The notes: a model not told the origin generated them from the sequence alone. 64,000 nucleotides of DNA from Deltaproteobacteria bacterium (GCA_016182975.1 JACPFJ010000014.1:33015-97014), one strand, 5' to 3'; shown: positions 1 to 9,833, numbered from the stretch's first letter. Numbers and translations are program-made.

Positions 1-162
1 ACCTCGCTGACGTGGTGGCGGGAATGCCCGCGGTAATGTGGCGTTTGTTAGCATGATGCACGCAGTCGTGTCAAGTGTAATAAGCCAATTTTATTATAAA
101 AATAAGAGGTTGCGGGGTCGGCGGAGCTCTTTTGCAGGGCCGAAAAGAAACGGAAAAACTGC

Positions 163-191
163 TTGACAAAAAAACCCAAATACCTTATTTT
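163..191 (+). promoter_or_regulatory. Sigma-70-type promoter of the nuo operon
   Basis: TTGACA at 163-168, a 17-base spacer and TATTTT at 186-191 form a plausible housekeeping promoter 50 bases ahead of nuoA. Bases 1-162 contain no gene I can support. A strong ribosome binding site (AAGGAGG) lies just before the nuoA start. Promoter activity is inferred. Confidence 0.6.
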
Positions 192-202
192 CTCTCTGTT
201 TT

Positions 203-215
203 GTATACAGTATAC
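203..215. promoter_or_regulatory. Inverted GTATAC repeat downstream of the nuo promoter
   Basis: Two GTATAC hexamers (203-208 and 210-215) flank a single A, immediately after the predicted -10 box and so near the expected transcription start. This is a good position for a repressor site. The core TGTATACA also occurs at 18135-18142 and in the malonate operator at 42778-42785. The binding protein is unknown. HgtR is a known repressor of energy genes in Geobacter, but I cannot confirm that its site looks like this. Confidence 0.4.
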
Positions 216-242
216 CGATTCAGGTTGGTAAGGAGGCTTTAG

Positions 243-599
243 ATGCTCGGTGCATATCTACCCATACTTCTGCTGGTGCTCGTGGCGATCGGATTCGGAC
301 TGGTCTCGCTGGTCATGTCCTCGCTCATCGGCCAGAAAAAGAGTACCCCCCTCAAGCTGTCTCCTTACGAGTCCGGCTGCGAGCCGGTCGGGACGGCGCG
401 TGAGCGCTTCTCCATCAAGTTCTACCTGATCGCCATGCTGTTCATCCTGTTCGACATCGAGGCGGTGTTCCTCTATCCCTGGGCGATCCTCTACAAGAAG
501 CTGGGCGTGTTCGGACTGGTCGAGATGGGGGTCTTCATCGTCATCCTCTTTGTCGGTTATATTTATGTCTGGAAAAAAGGAGCATTGGAATGGGAGTAG
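243..599 (+). CDS. nuoA: NADH-quinone oxidoreductase subunit A
   Basis: Small membrane subunit of complex I (118 residues, usual family length) that helps join the quinone-site subunits to the membrane arm. Three hydrophobic segments are visible at about residues 5-27, 62-82 and 88-109. The conserved acidic stretch [10 protein letters not shown] sits in the second segment, and the loop before it carries the family motif around YESGCEP. The start is fixed by AAGGAGG a few bases upstream. It is the first gene of the 14-gene operon, and its end overlaps the nuoB start by 10 bases. Confidence 0.97.
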   Translation: MLGAYLPILLLVLVAIGFGLVSLVMSSLIGQKKSTPLKLSPYESGCEPVGTARERFSIKFYLIAMLFILFDIEAVFLYPWAILYKKLGVFGLVEMGVFIVILFVGYIYVWKKGALEWE

Positions 600-1105
600 A
601 CAATCCGCTTGGCGACAATATTATAACCACATCGCTTGACAAGCTCGTAAACTGGTCCCGGAAATCCTCCATCTGGCCGATGACGTTTGGTCTGGCATGT
701 TGCGCCATCGAGATGATGGCGACGGGCGCCGCCCATAACGACCTTGACCGTTTCGGCATCATCTTCCGCGCATCTCCCCGCCAGTCCGACTGCATCATAA
801 TCGCCGGCACGGTCACCAAGAAGATGCTGCCGGTCATCAAGACCGTCTATGAGCAGATGCCCGAGCCGAAATGGGTCATCGCCATGGGCGCCTGCGCCTG
901 TTCCGGCGGGATATTCGACACCTACAGCGTGGTGCAGGGGATCGACGAGGCGCTGCCGGTCGACGTCTATATCCCAGGATGCCCGCCGCGTCCCGAGGCG
1001 CTGCTCTACGGCATCATGAAGCTGCAGGACAAGATCTGGGACGAGAAGAACTCCTTCGGTTCCGCCATCGGCATGGGCGAGAGGATCGAGCCGGCCGCCG
1101 CCTGA
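590..1105 (+). CDS. nuoB: NADH-quinone oxidoreductase subunit B
   Basis: Peripheral-arm subunit (171 residues) that binds cluster N2, the last iron-sulfur centre before quinone. The four ligands are visible: the tandem pair C37-C38 in [10 protein letters not shown]102 in GACACSGG, and C131 in [11 protein letters not shown]. Length and motifs are those of ordinary NuoB/PSST. It starts inside the end of nuoA, consistent with translational coupling, and is followed by nuoC after 46 bases. Confidence 0.98.
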   Translation: MGVDNPLGDNIITTSLDKLVNWSRKSSIWPMTFGLACCAIEMMATGAAHNDLDRFGIIFRASPRQSDCIIIAGTVTKKMLPVIKTVYEQMPEPKWVIAMGACACSGGIFDTYSVVQGIDEALPVDVYIPGCPPRPEALLYGIMKLQDKIWDEKNSFGSAIGMGERIEPAAA

Positions 1106-1151
1106 TACCAGCATTCACGAATTCTATTTCCCAAAAAAAGGGTTGGATACC

Positions 1152-1640
1152 ATGGCTGAAAACAATCGCGCAGTACTCAAGCTGAAGGAAAAATTCGCCG
1201 CTTCGATTATTGACGTGGTCGAGTTTCGCGGTGAGGTGACGGTTACCGTCAACAAGGATGACATCATCGCCATTCTCTCATACCTCAAACAGTCCCTCCA
1301 GTATAACCTGCTCACCGACGTAACCGCGGTAGATTATCTGGGCAAGAGGGCGGACCGTTTCATGGTGGTCTATCAGCTCTACTCGATCCCCCAAAAGGAC
1401 CGTTTGCGCATCAAGGCGCCGGTTGCGGAAGCCGACAGCCGTATCCAGAGCGCCACACAGGTGTGGAAAACCGCCAACTGGCTTGAGCGCGAGGTGTACG
1501 ACCTGTTTGGCATCACCTTCGAAAACCACCCCGATCTGCGCCGCATCCTGATGACGCCCGACTGGGAAGGTCACCCGCTCCGTAAGGACTACCCGCTTCA
1601 GGGACCTGGTCGCGAGCCTTACAAGGGGCGGCTGTCATAG
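1152..1640 (+). CDS. nuoC: NADH-quinone oxidoreductase subunit C
   Basis: 30-kDa-type subunit of the complex I peripheral arm (162 residues). The C-terminal half carries the family signature EREVYDLFGITFENHP followed by DLRRILM, ending in a proline-rich tail near LRKDYPL. It is a stand-alone gene, not fused to nuoD as in enterobacteria. A TTG codon at 1143 would add three residues, but ATG at 1152 is the more natural start. There are 44 bases to nuoD. Confidence 0.96.
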   Translation: MAENNRAVLKLKEKFAASIIDVVEFRGEVTVTVNKDDIIAILSYLKQSLQYNLLTDVTAVDYLGKRADRFMVVYQLYSIPQKDRLRIKAPVAEADSRIQSATQVWKTANWLEREVYDLFGITFENHPDLRRILMTPDWEGHPLRKDYPLQGPGREPYKGRLS

Positions 1641-1684
1641 CGCATTCAAACACGATCCGTATCTCGATATAGAAGAGGCGATAC

Positions 1685-2857
1685 ATGGCAACTACGGAAA
1701 AAATGACACTGAATATGGGGCCGCAGCATCCCAGTACCCACGGGGTTCTCAGGCTCGTCCTCGAACTGGACGGCGAGGTTATCACCAAGATTACCCCCGA
1801 CATCGGATACCTGCACCGTGGCGTGGAGAAGCTCTCCGAGCACCGGACCTATCATCAGACTATACCGCTGACCGACCGTCTGGACTACCTGGCGCCGATG
1901 AGCAACAATCTGGGCTATGTCCTCGCCGTCGAGAAGCTCCTCGCCATCGAGGTCCCCGAGCGGGCCCAGACCATCCGGGTAATCATGGCCGAGATGACCC
2001 GACTCCAGTCGCACCTGGTCTGGCTGGCCTGCCATGCGCTGGATATCGGCGCCATGACGGTCTTCATCTACGCCTTCCGCGAACGAGAGGTCGTCATGGA
2101 GACCTACGAGCTGATCTCCGGCGCCCGTATGACCAGCAACTTCTTCCGTGTCGGCGGCCTTTCCATGGATGTCCCTGCCGAATTTGAAAAAAAGGTGCGC
2201 GACTTCGTGGAGTCAATGCCCGCTTATCTGGACCAGTACGAGGGGCTCTTGACCACAAACCCGATCTGGGTCAAGCGGACCGTCGGCAACGGCGTGATCT
2301 CCGCAGAGGATGCCATCGACTTCGGTATCACCGGTCCGGCCCTGCGCGGTTCCGGCGTTGATTGGGACCTGCGTCGCGACAACCCGTACAGCGGTTATGA
2401 AAAATACAAGTTCAAGGTCCCGGTGGGCGAGAATTGCGACACCTTCGACCGTTACAAGGTGCGTCTCGTCGAGATGCGTGAAGCCTGCAAGATCATCACC
2501 CAGGCATTGAACAGCCTCAAGCCCGGCCCGGTGCTGGCCGACTGCCCGCAGGTCTGCTATCCGCCCAAGGAAAACGTCTACAACTCCATCGAAGGGCTGA
2601 TCCACCACTTCAAGATCGCCTCGGAGGGTTTCCCTGTTCCCGAAGGGGAGGTCTACCAAGGTGTTGAGGCGACAAAGGGCGAGCTGGGTTATTACATAGT
2701 GAGCGATGGCGGCAACAAACCCTACCGCATGAGGATTCGCCCCCCCTCATTCGTGAACCTCCAGGCCATAGAGAAGATGAGCGTGGGAAGCATGATCGCC
2801 GACCTGGTGGCGATTATCGGAACGCTGGACATCGTCCTTGGCGAAATAGACAGATAA
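1685..2857 (+). CDS. nuoD: NADH-quinone oxidoreductase subunit D
   Basis: 49-kDa-type subunit (390 residues) that forms the quinone-binding cavity with NuoB. It belongs to the hydrogenase large-subunit fold but lacks nickel-binding cysteines. The N-terminal family motif is MGPQHPSTHGVLR, followed by GYLHRGVEKL. The C-terminus GTLDIVLGEIDR, ending in the arginine typical of the family, is intact. It is full length and in operon order. Confidence 0.98.
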   Translation: MATTEKMTLNMGPQHPSTHGVLRLVLELDGEVITKITPDIGYLHRGVEKLSEHRTYHQTIPLTDRLDYLAPMSNNLGYVLAVEKLLAIEVPERAQTIRVIMAEMTRLQSHLVWLACHALDIGAMTVFIYAFREREVVMETYELISGARMTSNFFRVGGLSMDVPAEFEKKVRDFVESMPAYLDQYEGLLTTNPIWVKRTVGNGVISAEDAIDFGITGPALRGSGVDWDLRRDNPYSGYEKYKFKVPVGENCDTFDRYKVRLVEMREACKIITQALNSLKPGPVLADCPQVCYPPKENVYNSIEGLIHHFKIASEGFPVPEGEVYQGVEATKGELGYYIVSDGGNKPYRMRIRPPSFVNLQAIEKMSVGSMIADLVAIIGTLDIVLGEIDR

Positions 2858-2887
2858 CTCCCGTACGATTCAAAGGAGATGGCGCGC

Positions 2888-3400
2888 ATGAGCGACGCGG
2901 TTGCGCAACAGGCAGCAGAGCAGGAACCGGTAGTAGACCTTTCCCTGGCTCACAAGATTATCGACAAATACATTGATATGCCGGGGAACCTGATGCCGGT
3001 TCTCCAGGCTGCCCAGGACGAGTACGGCTATATCCCCCGCGTGGTGGCTGACCTGATCGCCGAACGGCTGAACGTCTACCCCAGCCAGATCTACGGGGTG
3101 CTCACCTTTTACGCCCAGTTCCATCTCAAGCCCCGCGGACGTTTCATTATTCGTGTTTGCGTGGGTACCGCCTGCCACGTTCAGGGGGCTCCGCGCATCG
3201 TGGAAACCTTCTTCGACAAGCTGGGCATCGGCCACGCCGAGACCACCCCCGACCTTCGCTTCACCTTCGAGAAGGTTGCCTGCCTGGGGGCCTGCGGTAT
3301 GGCGCCGCTGGCAATGGTCAACGACGCCACCTACGGCTCCATGACGGTGCAGAAGGTCGAGGAAATAATAACCGACTACAACCAGAGGCCATTGAAATAG
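2888..3400 (+). CDS. nuoE: NADH-quinone oxidoreductase subunit E
   Basis: 24-kDa thioredoxin-fold subunit (170 residues) carrying the [2Fe-2S] cluster N1a. The four ligands are C91 and C96 (CVGTACHVQGA) and C132 and C136 (CLGACGMAP). An upstream in-frame ATG at 2879 lies only one base after AAGGAG, whereas ATG at 2888 has the usual spacing, so the latter is chosen. It pairs with NuoF in the NADH dehydrogenase module. Confidence 0.96.
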   Translation: MSDAVAQQAAEQEPVVDLSLAHKIIDKYIDMPGNLMPVLQAAQDEYGYIPRVVADLIAERLNVYPSQIYGVLTFYAQFHLKPRGRFIIRVCVGTACHVQGAPRIVETFFDKLGIGHAETTPDLRFTFEKVACLGACGMAPLAMVNDATYGSMTVQKVEEIITDYNQRPLK

Positions 3401-3439
3401 TAAGTAGCTCGAAACTATTCAGCAGGGGACAACTCAGTC

Positions 3440-5221
3440 ATGAGCGAAAACGCAGCAATACAAATTCTGATCTGCCAGGGTACCGGCGGTATTTCGATGG
3501 GCGCCAAAGAGGTTGAGGCGGCATTCGTAAGGCATATCGGCGAAAAGGGTATCAGCGCCGTTGTCGGCAAACGCTGCGACGTCATCAAGACCGGCTGCCG
3601 CGGCCTCTGTGCCAACGACGTCCTGGTTGACATCATCACCCCCGAGCAGGGGCGTGTCACCTACGACTTCGTCAAGCCGGACGAGGTCGAGAAGATCATT
3701 GAAGAACACATCGTCAACAAGACGACGATGGAGAAGAGGAAGGCCAAACCCTATTACAATCAGTTCGTTGACGCCCAGATGCGCGTTGTCATGACCGGAT
3801 GCGGCCAGATCGATCCGGACAGCATCGATGCCTACAAGGCAGAGGACGGATTCAAGGCGATCGAGAAGTGCATCAAGACCATGAAACCGGAAGAGGTCAT
3901 CGAGGAGGTCAAGAAGTCCGGTCTGCGTGGTCGTGGGGGGGGCGGTTTTCCCACCGGCATGAAGTGGTCCTTCTGCAAGGCCTCTCCCGGTGACCACAAG
4001 TACCTGATCTGCAATGCCGACGAGGGCGACCCGGGCGCATTCATGGACCGCTCCCTGCTGGAAGGCGACCCCTACTGCATCATCGAGGGGATGATGATCG
4101 CCGCCTACGCCATCGGCTGCGACTTCGGCTATGTCTATGTCCGCGCCGAGTACCCGCTGGCCGTGCAGCGTCTGCAGCACGCCATCGACGTCTGCTACGA
4201 GCAGGGCTGGCTGGGCAAGAATATCCAGGGGTGGGGCCTCAATTTCGACATGCGCATCAAGATGGGCGCCGGCGCCTTTGTCTGCGGCGAGGAAACCGCT
4301 CTGATGGCCTCCATCGAGGGTGAGCGCGGCATGAGCCGTCCCCGTCCCCCGTTCCCGGCGGTGCGCGGCCTGTGGGGCAAGCCGACCAACATCAACAACG
4401 TCGAGACCTTCGGCAACGTCCGCCACATAATCAACAAGGGGGCCGACTGGTACGCCTCGCTCGGCACCGAGACCACCAAGGGGACCAAGATCTTCGCCGT
4501 GACTGGCAAGGTCAAGCACACCGGCCTGGTAGAGGTGCCGGCCGGCATGAAGATCCGCGAGGTCATCTACGATGTCTGCGGCGGCATCGCCAACAATCGC
4601 AAGTTCAAGGCGGTTCAGGCCGGCGGCCCGTCCGGTGGCTGTATCCCGGCTGAGATCCTGGACACCCCGGTCGACTACGACTCCCTGATCAAGGCCGGCG
4701 CCATGATGGGTTCCGGCGGTCTGGTGGTCATGGACGAGACCACCTGCATGGTGGATGTTTCCCGCTTCTTCCTTGCCTTCACCAGGATGGAGTCGTGCGG
4801 CAAATGCGTCCCCTGCCGGATCGGGCTGAAGGTCATGCTCGACATCCTCGAACGCATCACGGAGGGTCGCGGCGAGCCTTCCGACCTTGCCACCCTTCAG
4901 GACCTGGGGGTTGCCATCAAGAAGGCATCGCTGTGCGGCCTCGGCCAGACGGCCCCCAATCCGATTCTCTCCACGATCAACTACTTCCGCGACGAGTACG
5001 AGGCGCACATCAACGACAAGCGCTGCCCCTCCAACTGCTGCAAGGAACTGCTTCTCTGGCAGGTCGTGGAAGAGAAGTGCGTCAAGTGCGGCGCCTGCAA
5101 GAAGGCCTGCCCGGTGGACGCCATTGTCTGGGAAAAGGGGCAGATCGCCTTCCTGGACAAGGAAAAATGCACCAAGTGCAAATCCTGCTACGACGCCTGC
5201 CGTTTCATGGCGATAGAATAA
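3440..5221 (+). CDS. nuoF: NADH-quinone oxidoreductase subunit F, extended form
   Basis: Flavin- and NADH-binding subunit, here 593 residues against about 430-450 for the minimal form. Order of parts: an N-terminal thioredoxin-like ferredoxin domain (about 5-90), the FMN/NADH core with GRGGGGFPTGMKW, cluster N3 ligands in ESCGKCVPCR and SLCGLGQ, then a C-terminal pair of [4Fe-4S] motifs, CVKCGACKKACP and CTKCKSCYDACR. This is the architecture of NuoF-like subunits of multimeric hydrogenases and bifurcating enzymes. In the N-terminal domain C12, C46, C53 and C57 are present, but the usual GTGC cysteine is replaced (GTGG), so this cluster may be altered or absent. Confidence 0.95.
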   Translation: MSENAAIQILICQGTGGISMGAKEVEAAFVRHIGEKGISAVVGKRCDVIKTGCRGLCANDVLVDIITPEQGRVTYDFVKPDEVEKIIEEHIVNKTTMEKRKAKPYYNQFVDAQMRVVMTGCGQIDPDSIDAYKAEDGFKAIEKCIKTMKPEEVIEEVKKSGLRGRGGGGFPTGMKWSFCKASPGDHKYLICNADEGDPGAFMDRSLLEGDPYCIIEGMMIAAYAIGCDFGYVYVRAEYPLAVQRLQHAIDVCYEQGWLGKNIQGWGLNFDMRIKMGAGAFVCGEETALMASIEGERGMSRPRPPFPAVRGLWGKPTNINNVETFGNVRHIINKGADWYASLGTETTKGTKIFAVTGKVKHTGLVEVPAGMKIREVIYDVCGGIANNRKFKAVQAGGPSGGCIPAEILDTPVDYDSLIKAGAMMGSGGLVVMDETTCMVDVSRFFLAFTRMESCGKCVPCRIGLKVMLDILERITEGRGEPSDLATLQDLGVAIKKASLCGLGQTAPNPILSTINYFRDEYEAHINDKRCPSNCCKELLLWQVVEEKCVKCGACKKACPVDAIVWEKGQIAFLDKEKCTKCKSCYDACRFMAIE

Positions 5222-5266
5222 CGACTCCACACGAACGAACGGTCAAACTCATTGACAGAGGTTGAG

Positions 5267-7735
5267 ATGGTTAATCTGACGATAGACGACAAGCAGGTCA
5301 CGGCCCCCAAAAACGCCACCATTTACGAGGCCGCCAAGGCCAACGGGATCAAGATTCCGATCCTGTGTCACGACAAGAAGCTTAAGCCGTTCGGCGCCTG
5401 CCGCATGTGCCTGGTCGAGGTGGAGCAGATGAAGGGACGCCAGATCCCGGCCTGCACAACACCGGCAACAGAGGGTATGATCATCCGTACCTCCACCCCG
5501 GAGATCGTCAAGGCGCGCAAGATGGTGCTGGAACTCCTGTTGCTCAACCATCCCATCGACTGCCCGGTCTGCGACAAGGGCGGCGACTGCGACCTGCAGA
5601 ACCTGACCTATGAGTACAAGGTGGATGCCAACCGTTTTGTCGATGAAAAGTTCCATCTGGATATCGACTACGCCAACCCGTTGATCGAGCGTGACATGAA
5701 CCGCTGCGTGCTGTGCGGCAAGTGTGCGCGCATATGCGACGAGATCGTCTCCTTCGGCGCCTACACCTTCATCAATCGCGGCATCGAGACCAAGATGGGG
5801 TGTGAGTTCGACGAGGCGCTCAACTGCGAGTTCTGCGGCTCATGCGTCTCCGTCTGCCCCGTAGGATCGCTCCTGGCCAGGCCGTTCAAGTTCAAGGCGC
5901 GCTGGTGGGCCCTGACCAAACAGAAGTCCGTCTGCAGCTACTGCGGCACCGGCTGCAACCTGACCCTGGGGGTCAAGGACAACAAGGTCCTGACCACGGT
6001 CTACGACGAGAATCAGGGTTTCCATAACGGCCAGCTCTGCTGCCGCGGCCGCTTCGGCTACCAGTTCATCAATTCCGACAAGCGTCTGACCGCGCCGCTG
6101 GTGCGCAAAAACGGCGTCCTGGTGGAGACCGGCTGGGACGAGGCGCTGGAGATCGTCGTCGGACGCCTCAAGGGGGGCATTGCCGTGGCCGCGCTGGCCA
6201 CGCCGCGTATGACCAATGAGGAGTTGGTCCTCTTCAAGCGGTTGATGGAGACGGTCGGTTCGCCCAATTACGACCATTCCGCCGGTTACGCCCACGCCGC
6301 CCTGACCAAGGGCTTCGCCAGAAGCTTCGGGACATCGGCTTCGCCGTCCACGATCCTCGACATCCAGAAGAGCGACCTGCTGCTGGTCATCAAGACCGAT
6401 GCCTACGAGACCCACCCGGTGGTCGGCTTCGAGATCAACCTGGCGGTCAAAAACAGGGGTGTCAAACTCAATCTCCTGTCCGACAAGCGCGGCAAGCTCT
6501 CCAAACTGCCCGGCGCCAAGACCCTGGTGCACACGCCCGGCAGCGAGATTGCCGTCATCAACGCCATCGCCAAGTCGATCCTGGACGCAAAACTGGCTGA
6601 CGGCTCGGCCGTCGCAGTTCCGGGTTATGCCGACCTGGAGCAGGCCCTGGCCGGTTTCACGCCGGAGGCGGTCGCCGCCCAGAGCGGCCTCTCCGCCGCG
6701 CAGATCAAGGAACTGGCCGCCGATTACGCCCAGGCGGAGAAGGCCCTGATCATATTCCCCATCGGTCTGGCGTATGCCGGTCACGATAGCGAGTTCGCCA
6801 GCGCCGTTGCCAACCTGGCCATCCTGACCGGCAAGCTCGGCAGGGAGGGGTGCGGCGTGCTCTGCATGGCCGAGAAGAACAACAGCCAGGGCGCGGTCGA
6901 TATGGGCTTTTACGCGCCACTGGGGGGGATGGACGCCGGCCGGATCATCGACGGCTGCGCTAGTGGGGCCGTCAAAACGCTTTTCATCGCCGGCGAGAAC
7001 CCGGCGGTATCCTATCCCGACCATGCCAGGGTCCAGGCGGCCCTGTACAAGGTGGAATGCCTGATCGTCTCCGACCTGTTCCTGACCGAGACCGCAGCCC
7101 AGGCCGACGTGGTCCTGCCGGCCTGCTCCTTCGCCGAGAAGGAGGGCACCTTCACCAGCGTGGACCGCCGCGTGCAGTACTTCAAGCCGGCCATCCGCAA
7201 GATCGGCCAGAGCCGTTCCGACTTCGAGATCTTCGCGGCGCTCATCGCCAGGCTGGGCGGCCAGGCGCCCGCTTCTCCGGCCGCGGCATTCGCCGAGATC
7301 ACGGCCGCAACGCCCGCTTACACGGGCATGAGCTACGCCTCGCTCGGCGAGCAGGGGGCCTTTGCGGCGGTAACGGTCAAGCCGGCCCTGATCGCTCCGC
7401 AGGCGCCCGCGCCGGCCGGCGCGCCCGGCAAGCTGGCCCTGGTCGTTGGCAGCGCCCTCTACCACAACGGGACCATGTCCCAGCATGGGGAAGGTCCGAT
7501 GTACGTCTGCCCCGAGGGGTATGTCGAGCTCTCCCGCGGCGATGCCGCAAGACTCGGGATTGCGGATAACGACCTGCTGACCGTTGCCTCCGCCACGGGA
7601 AGCGTGAAGCTCAAGGCCAAGGTCAGCCTGCGCATGCCCGAGGGCGTGCTGTTTACCCCCTACCATTTCGGCGCCACGCCGGTCAATCAGGTATGGAGCG
7701 GCGCAGCGGTCACCTGGGTGACGCTGGACAAGTAG
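5267..7735 (+). CDS. nuoG: NADH-quinone oxidoreductase subunit G
   Basis: Largest peripheral-arm subunit (822 residues). The N-terminal [2Fe-2S] domain has C34, C45, C48 and C63. Next come the His-Cys3 motif HPIDCPVCDKGGDC and two [4Fe-4S] motifs, CVLCGKCARIC and CEFCGSCVSVCP. A further CSYCGTGC motif opens a molybdopterin-oxidoreductase-like region of about 600 residues that has no evident catalytic role in complex I. A TTG at 5252 is in frame, but ATG at 5267 follows AGAGG at normal spacing and is preferred. Confidence 0.95.
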   Translation: MVNLTIDDKQVTAPKNATIYEAAKANGIKIPILCHDKKLKPFGACRMCLVEVEQMKGRQIPACTTPATEGMIIRTSTPEIVKARKMVLELLLLNHPIDCPVCDKGGDCDLQNLTYEYKVDANRFVDEKFHLDIDYANPLIERDMNRCVLCGKCARICDEIVSFGAYTFINRGIETKMGCEFDEALNCEFCGSCVSVCPVGSLLARPFKFKARWWALTKQKSVCSYCGTGCNLTLGVKDNKVLTTVYDENQGFHNGQLCCRGRFGYQFINSDKRLTAPLVRKNGVLVETGWDEALEIVVGRLKGGIAVAALATPRMTNEELVLFKRLMETVGSPNYDHSAGYAHAALTKGFARSFGTSASPSTILDIQKSDLLLVIKTDAYETHPVVGFEINLAVKNRGVKLNLLSDKRGKLSKLPGAKTLVHTPGSEIAVINAIAKSILDAKLADGSAVAVPGYADLEQALAGFTPEAVAAQSGLSAAQIKELAADYAQAEKALIIFPIGLAYAGHDSEFASAVANLAILTGKLGREGCGVLCMAEKNNSQGAVDMGFYAPLGGMDAGRIIDGCASGAVKTLFIAGENPAVSYPDHARVQAALYKVECLIVSDLFLTETAAQADVVLPACSFAEKEGTFTSVDRRVQYFKPAIRKIGQSRSDFEIFAALIARLGGQAPASPAAAFAEITAATPAYTGMSYASLGEQGAFAAVTVKPALIAPQAPAPAGAPGKLALVVGSALYHNGTMSQHGEGPMYVCPEGYVELSRGDAARLGIADNDLLTVASATGSVKLKAKVSLRMPEGVLFTPYHFGATPVNQVWSGAAVTWVTLDK

Positions 7736-7787
7736 ACTAACGCGATACGTTTACGGACTATTTCATAAATCACGGAAAGAGGGTCAG

Positions 7788-8852
7788 ATGGGAATCGAGA
7801 TTTTAGGACTGCCGATGATGTACTACATCGCCATGGTTGCCAAGGTCCTGGTAGCTTTTGTCTTCGTGCTGCTGACCGTGGCCTACGCCACCTATGCCGA
7901 GCGCAAGATCATCGGTCACATGCAGGTCCGCCTGGGACCGATGCGGACCGGCTGGCACGGCCTGCTGCAGCCGATCGCCGACGGGGTCAAGCTCTTCTTC
8001 AAGGAGGAGATCATCCCCTCACAGGCCAGCAAGTTCGCCTTCCTGATTGCGCCGTTGATCGCCCTCATCCCCGCCTTCATCACCTTCGCGGTCATCCCCT
8101 TCGGCGGAATCATCGAGGTGGCGGGCTATAAGATCCCGCTCCAGATTGCCGCCTACTTTGATACCGCCAGCGGCCGGGTCTACGACCTCAATGTCGGTGT
8201 GCTCTACATCCTGGCCATGTCCTCCCTGGGCGTGTACGGCATCGTGCTGGCCGGTTGGGCCTCCAACAGCAAGTACTCCCTGATGGGCGGCCTGCGCGCC
8301 TCTGCCCAGATGATCTCCTACGAGCTGTCGGCCGGCCTGGCCATCGTATCGGTCTTCATGCTCTCGCAAACCCTTTCGCTCAACGAGATCGTCACGCAGC
8401 AATCCGCCTTCAACGGCTTGGGTTGGTACGTCTTCAAGCAGCCGCTGGCGGCCTTCATGTTCTTCATCTGCTCCCTGGCCGAGATAAACCGCACCCCCTT
8501 CGACCTTCCCGAGGCCGAGACCGAGCTGGTTTCCGGTTTCTGCACCGAGTACTCCAGCATGAAGTACGCCATGTTCTTCATGGCCGAATATGCCAACATG
8601 GTCACCGTCTGCGCCCTGACCGCCACCCTGTTCCTGGGCGGCTGGAATGGCCCGCTGGCCACCGCGATCCCCCTGCTCGGGCCGGTATATTTCGTCGCCA
8701 AGGTGTACTTCCTGATGTTCGTCTGCATGTGGATCCGCGCAACACTGCCCCGCTATCGCTACGACCAGCTCATGCACCTGGGGTGGAAGGTACTCCTGCC
8801 GCTCTCGCTGCTGAACATCGTGGTCACGGGTATCATCGGCTACTTCATATAG
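7788..8852 (+). CDS. nuoH: NADH-quinone oxidoreductase subunit H
   Basis: Multi-spanning membrane subunit (354 residues) that links the quinone cavity to the proton-pumping arm. Recognised by YAERKIIGHMQVRLGPMRTG near residue 37 and by the acidic loop NRTPFDLPEAETELV around residue 235. About eight hydrophobic segments are visible. An AAGAGGG-like site lies just before the ATG. It sits 52 bases after nuoG, in the standard order. Confidence 0.98.
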   Translation: MGIEILGLPMMYYIAMVAKVLVAFVFVLLTVAYATYAERKIIGHMQVRLGPMRTGWHGLLQPIADGVKLFFKEEIIPSQASKFAFLIAPLIALIPAFITFAVIPFGGIIEVAGYKIPLQIAAYFDTASGRVYDLNVGVLYILAMSSLGVYGIVLAGWASNSKYSLMGGLRASAQMISYELSAGLAIVSVFMLSQTLSLNEIVTQQSAFNGLGWYVFKQPLAAFMFFICSLAEINRTPFDLPEAETELVSGFCTEYSSMKYAMFFMAEYANMVTVCALTATLFLGGWNGPLATAIPLLGPVYFVAKVYFLMFVCMWIRATLPRYRYDQLMHLGWKVLLPLSLLNIVVTGIIGYFI

Positions 8853-8897
8853 CAAGGCACCAACGAGACACGCAACTCCAAGAACGAGGATGGAAAC

Positions 8898-9302
8898 ATG
8901 AATCCGATTACCCCGATTATAAACGGCCTGAAAATCACCCTGGCTCACCTCTTCAAGAAGCCGGTCACCCTGCAGTACCCGGATGAGAGGCCCAAGGTGG
9001 CCGAGCGCTTCAGGGGGTTGCATGCCCTCAAGGTGTCTCACAGCAAGGCCAAGTGTGTGGCTTGCTATCTCTGCCCCACCGTGTGTCCGGCCAAGTGCAT
9101 CACGGTCGAGGCGGGCGAGGATGCCAGCCACGACAAGTTTGCGGCCAGGTATGAGATAGATATGCTGCGCTGCATCTTCTGCGGCTACTGCGTCGAGGCC
9201 TGTCCGGTGGACGCCCTCAAGATGACCGGAGAGTTCGAGCTGGCCAACTACCGCCGCGAGGACTTCATCTACACCAAGGAACGACTCTTAGAAAAGAAAT
9301 AA
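8898..9302 (+). CDS. nuoI: NADH-quinone oxidoreductase subunit I
   Basis: Peripheral ferredoxin-like subunit (134 residues) holding two [4Fe-4S] clusters (N6a/N6b) that pass electrons from NuoG to NuoB. Ligand motifs are CVACYLCPTVCPAKC and CIFCGYCVEACPVDA. The basic N-terminal segment that packs on the membrane arm is present. It is followed by nuoJ after an 11-base gap that contains AAAGGAG. Confidence 0.97.
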   Translation: MNPITPIINGLKITLAHLFKKPVTLQYPDERPKVAERFRGLHALKVSHSKAKCVACYLCPTVCPAKCITVEAGEDASHDKFAARYEIDMLRCIFCGYCVEACPVDALKMTGEFELANYRREDFIYTKERLLEKK

Positions 9303-9313
9303 AGGAGCAGTGC

Positions 9314-9817
9314 ATGGAAACCCTTTTCTTCGCATTCATCACGCTGGTGGCCATTGTGTCGGCGATCTTGGTGATCACCTGCAAGAACCCGATCAACAGC
9401 GCCCTGTCGCTGGTGCTGACCTTCTTCTGCCTGGCCACCTACTACGTCATGCTGGACGCCCCCTTCATGGCCGCCGTTCAGGTGATGGTCTACGCAGGCG
9501 CCATCATGGTCCTGATCGTGTTCACCATCATGCTGCTCAATATCCGGGTAGACGCCACCAAGGCGCATTCGCACAAGGTGGTTCTGGGGTGCATAATCGG
9601 CTTCTTTACCCTGATCAACATAGTAATTCTTCTGATGAAGAGCCGCGTCGCTCTCCCCACCGGACCTTACAGCGGCAACATGATCAAGCAGATCGGCCAC
9701 ACCGAGTTGATCGGCAGGGAGATGTTCACCAACTTCCTGCTCCCCTTCGAGATCACCTCGATCCTGCTGCTGGTCGCCATTGTGGGCGCGGTTATCCTGG
9801 CCAAGAAAAAACTCTAG
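9314..9817 (+). CDS. nuoJ: NADH-quinone oxidoreductase subunit J
   Basis: Membrane-arm subunit of 167 residues with five hydrophobic segments. The family features are the third-helix stretch [16 protein letters not shown] and the start [14 protein letters not shown]. The ribosome site AAAGGAG precedes the ATG. It is followed by nuoK after 16 bases. Confidence 0.96.
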   Translation: METLFFAFITLVAIVSAILVITCKNPINSALSLVLTFFCLATYYVMLDAPFMAAVQVMVYAGAIMVLIVFTIMLLNIRVDATKAHSHKVVLGCIIGFFTLINIVILLMKSRVALPTGPYSGNMIKQIGHTELIGREMFTNFLLPFEITSILLLVAIVGAVILAKKKL

Positions 9818-9833
9818 ACAGAGGGAACTATAC

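Noticed and set aside
3434..5230. Long open frame on the minus strand opposite nuoF, and similar ones opposite nuoG, nuoL and mdcA
   Set aside because: They mirror strongly supported genes with high G+C at third positions. Their translations are low in hydrophobic pattern, match no family and have no ribosome sites.
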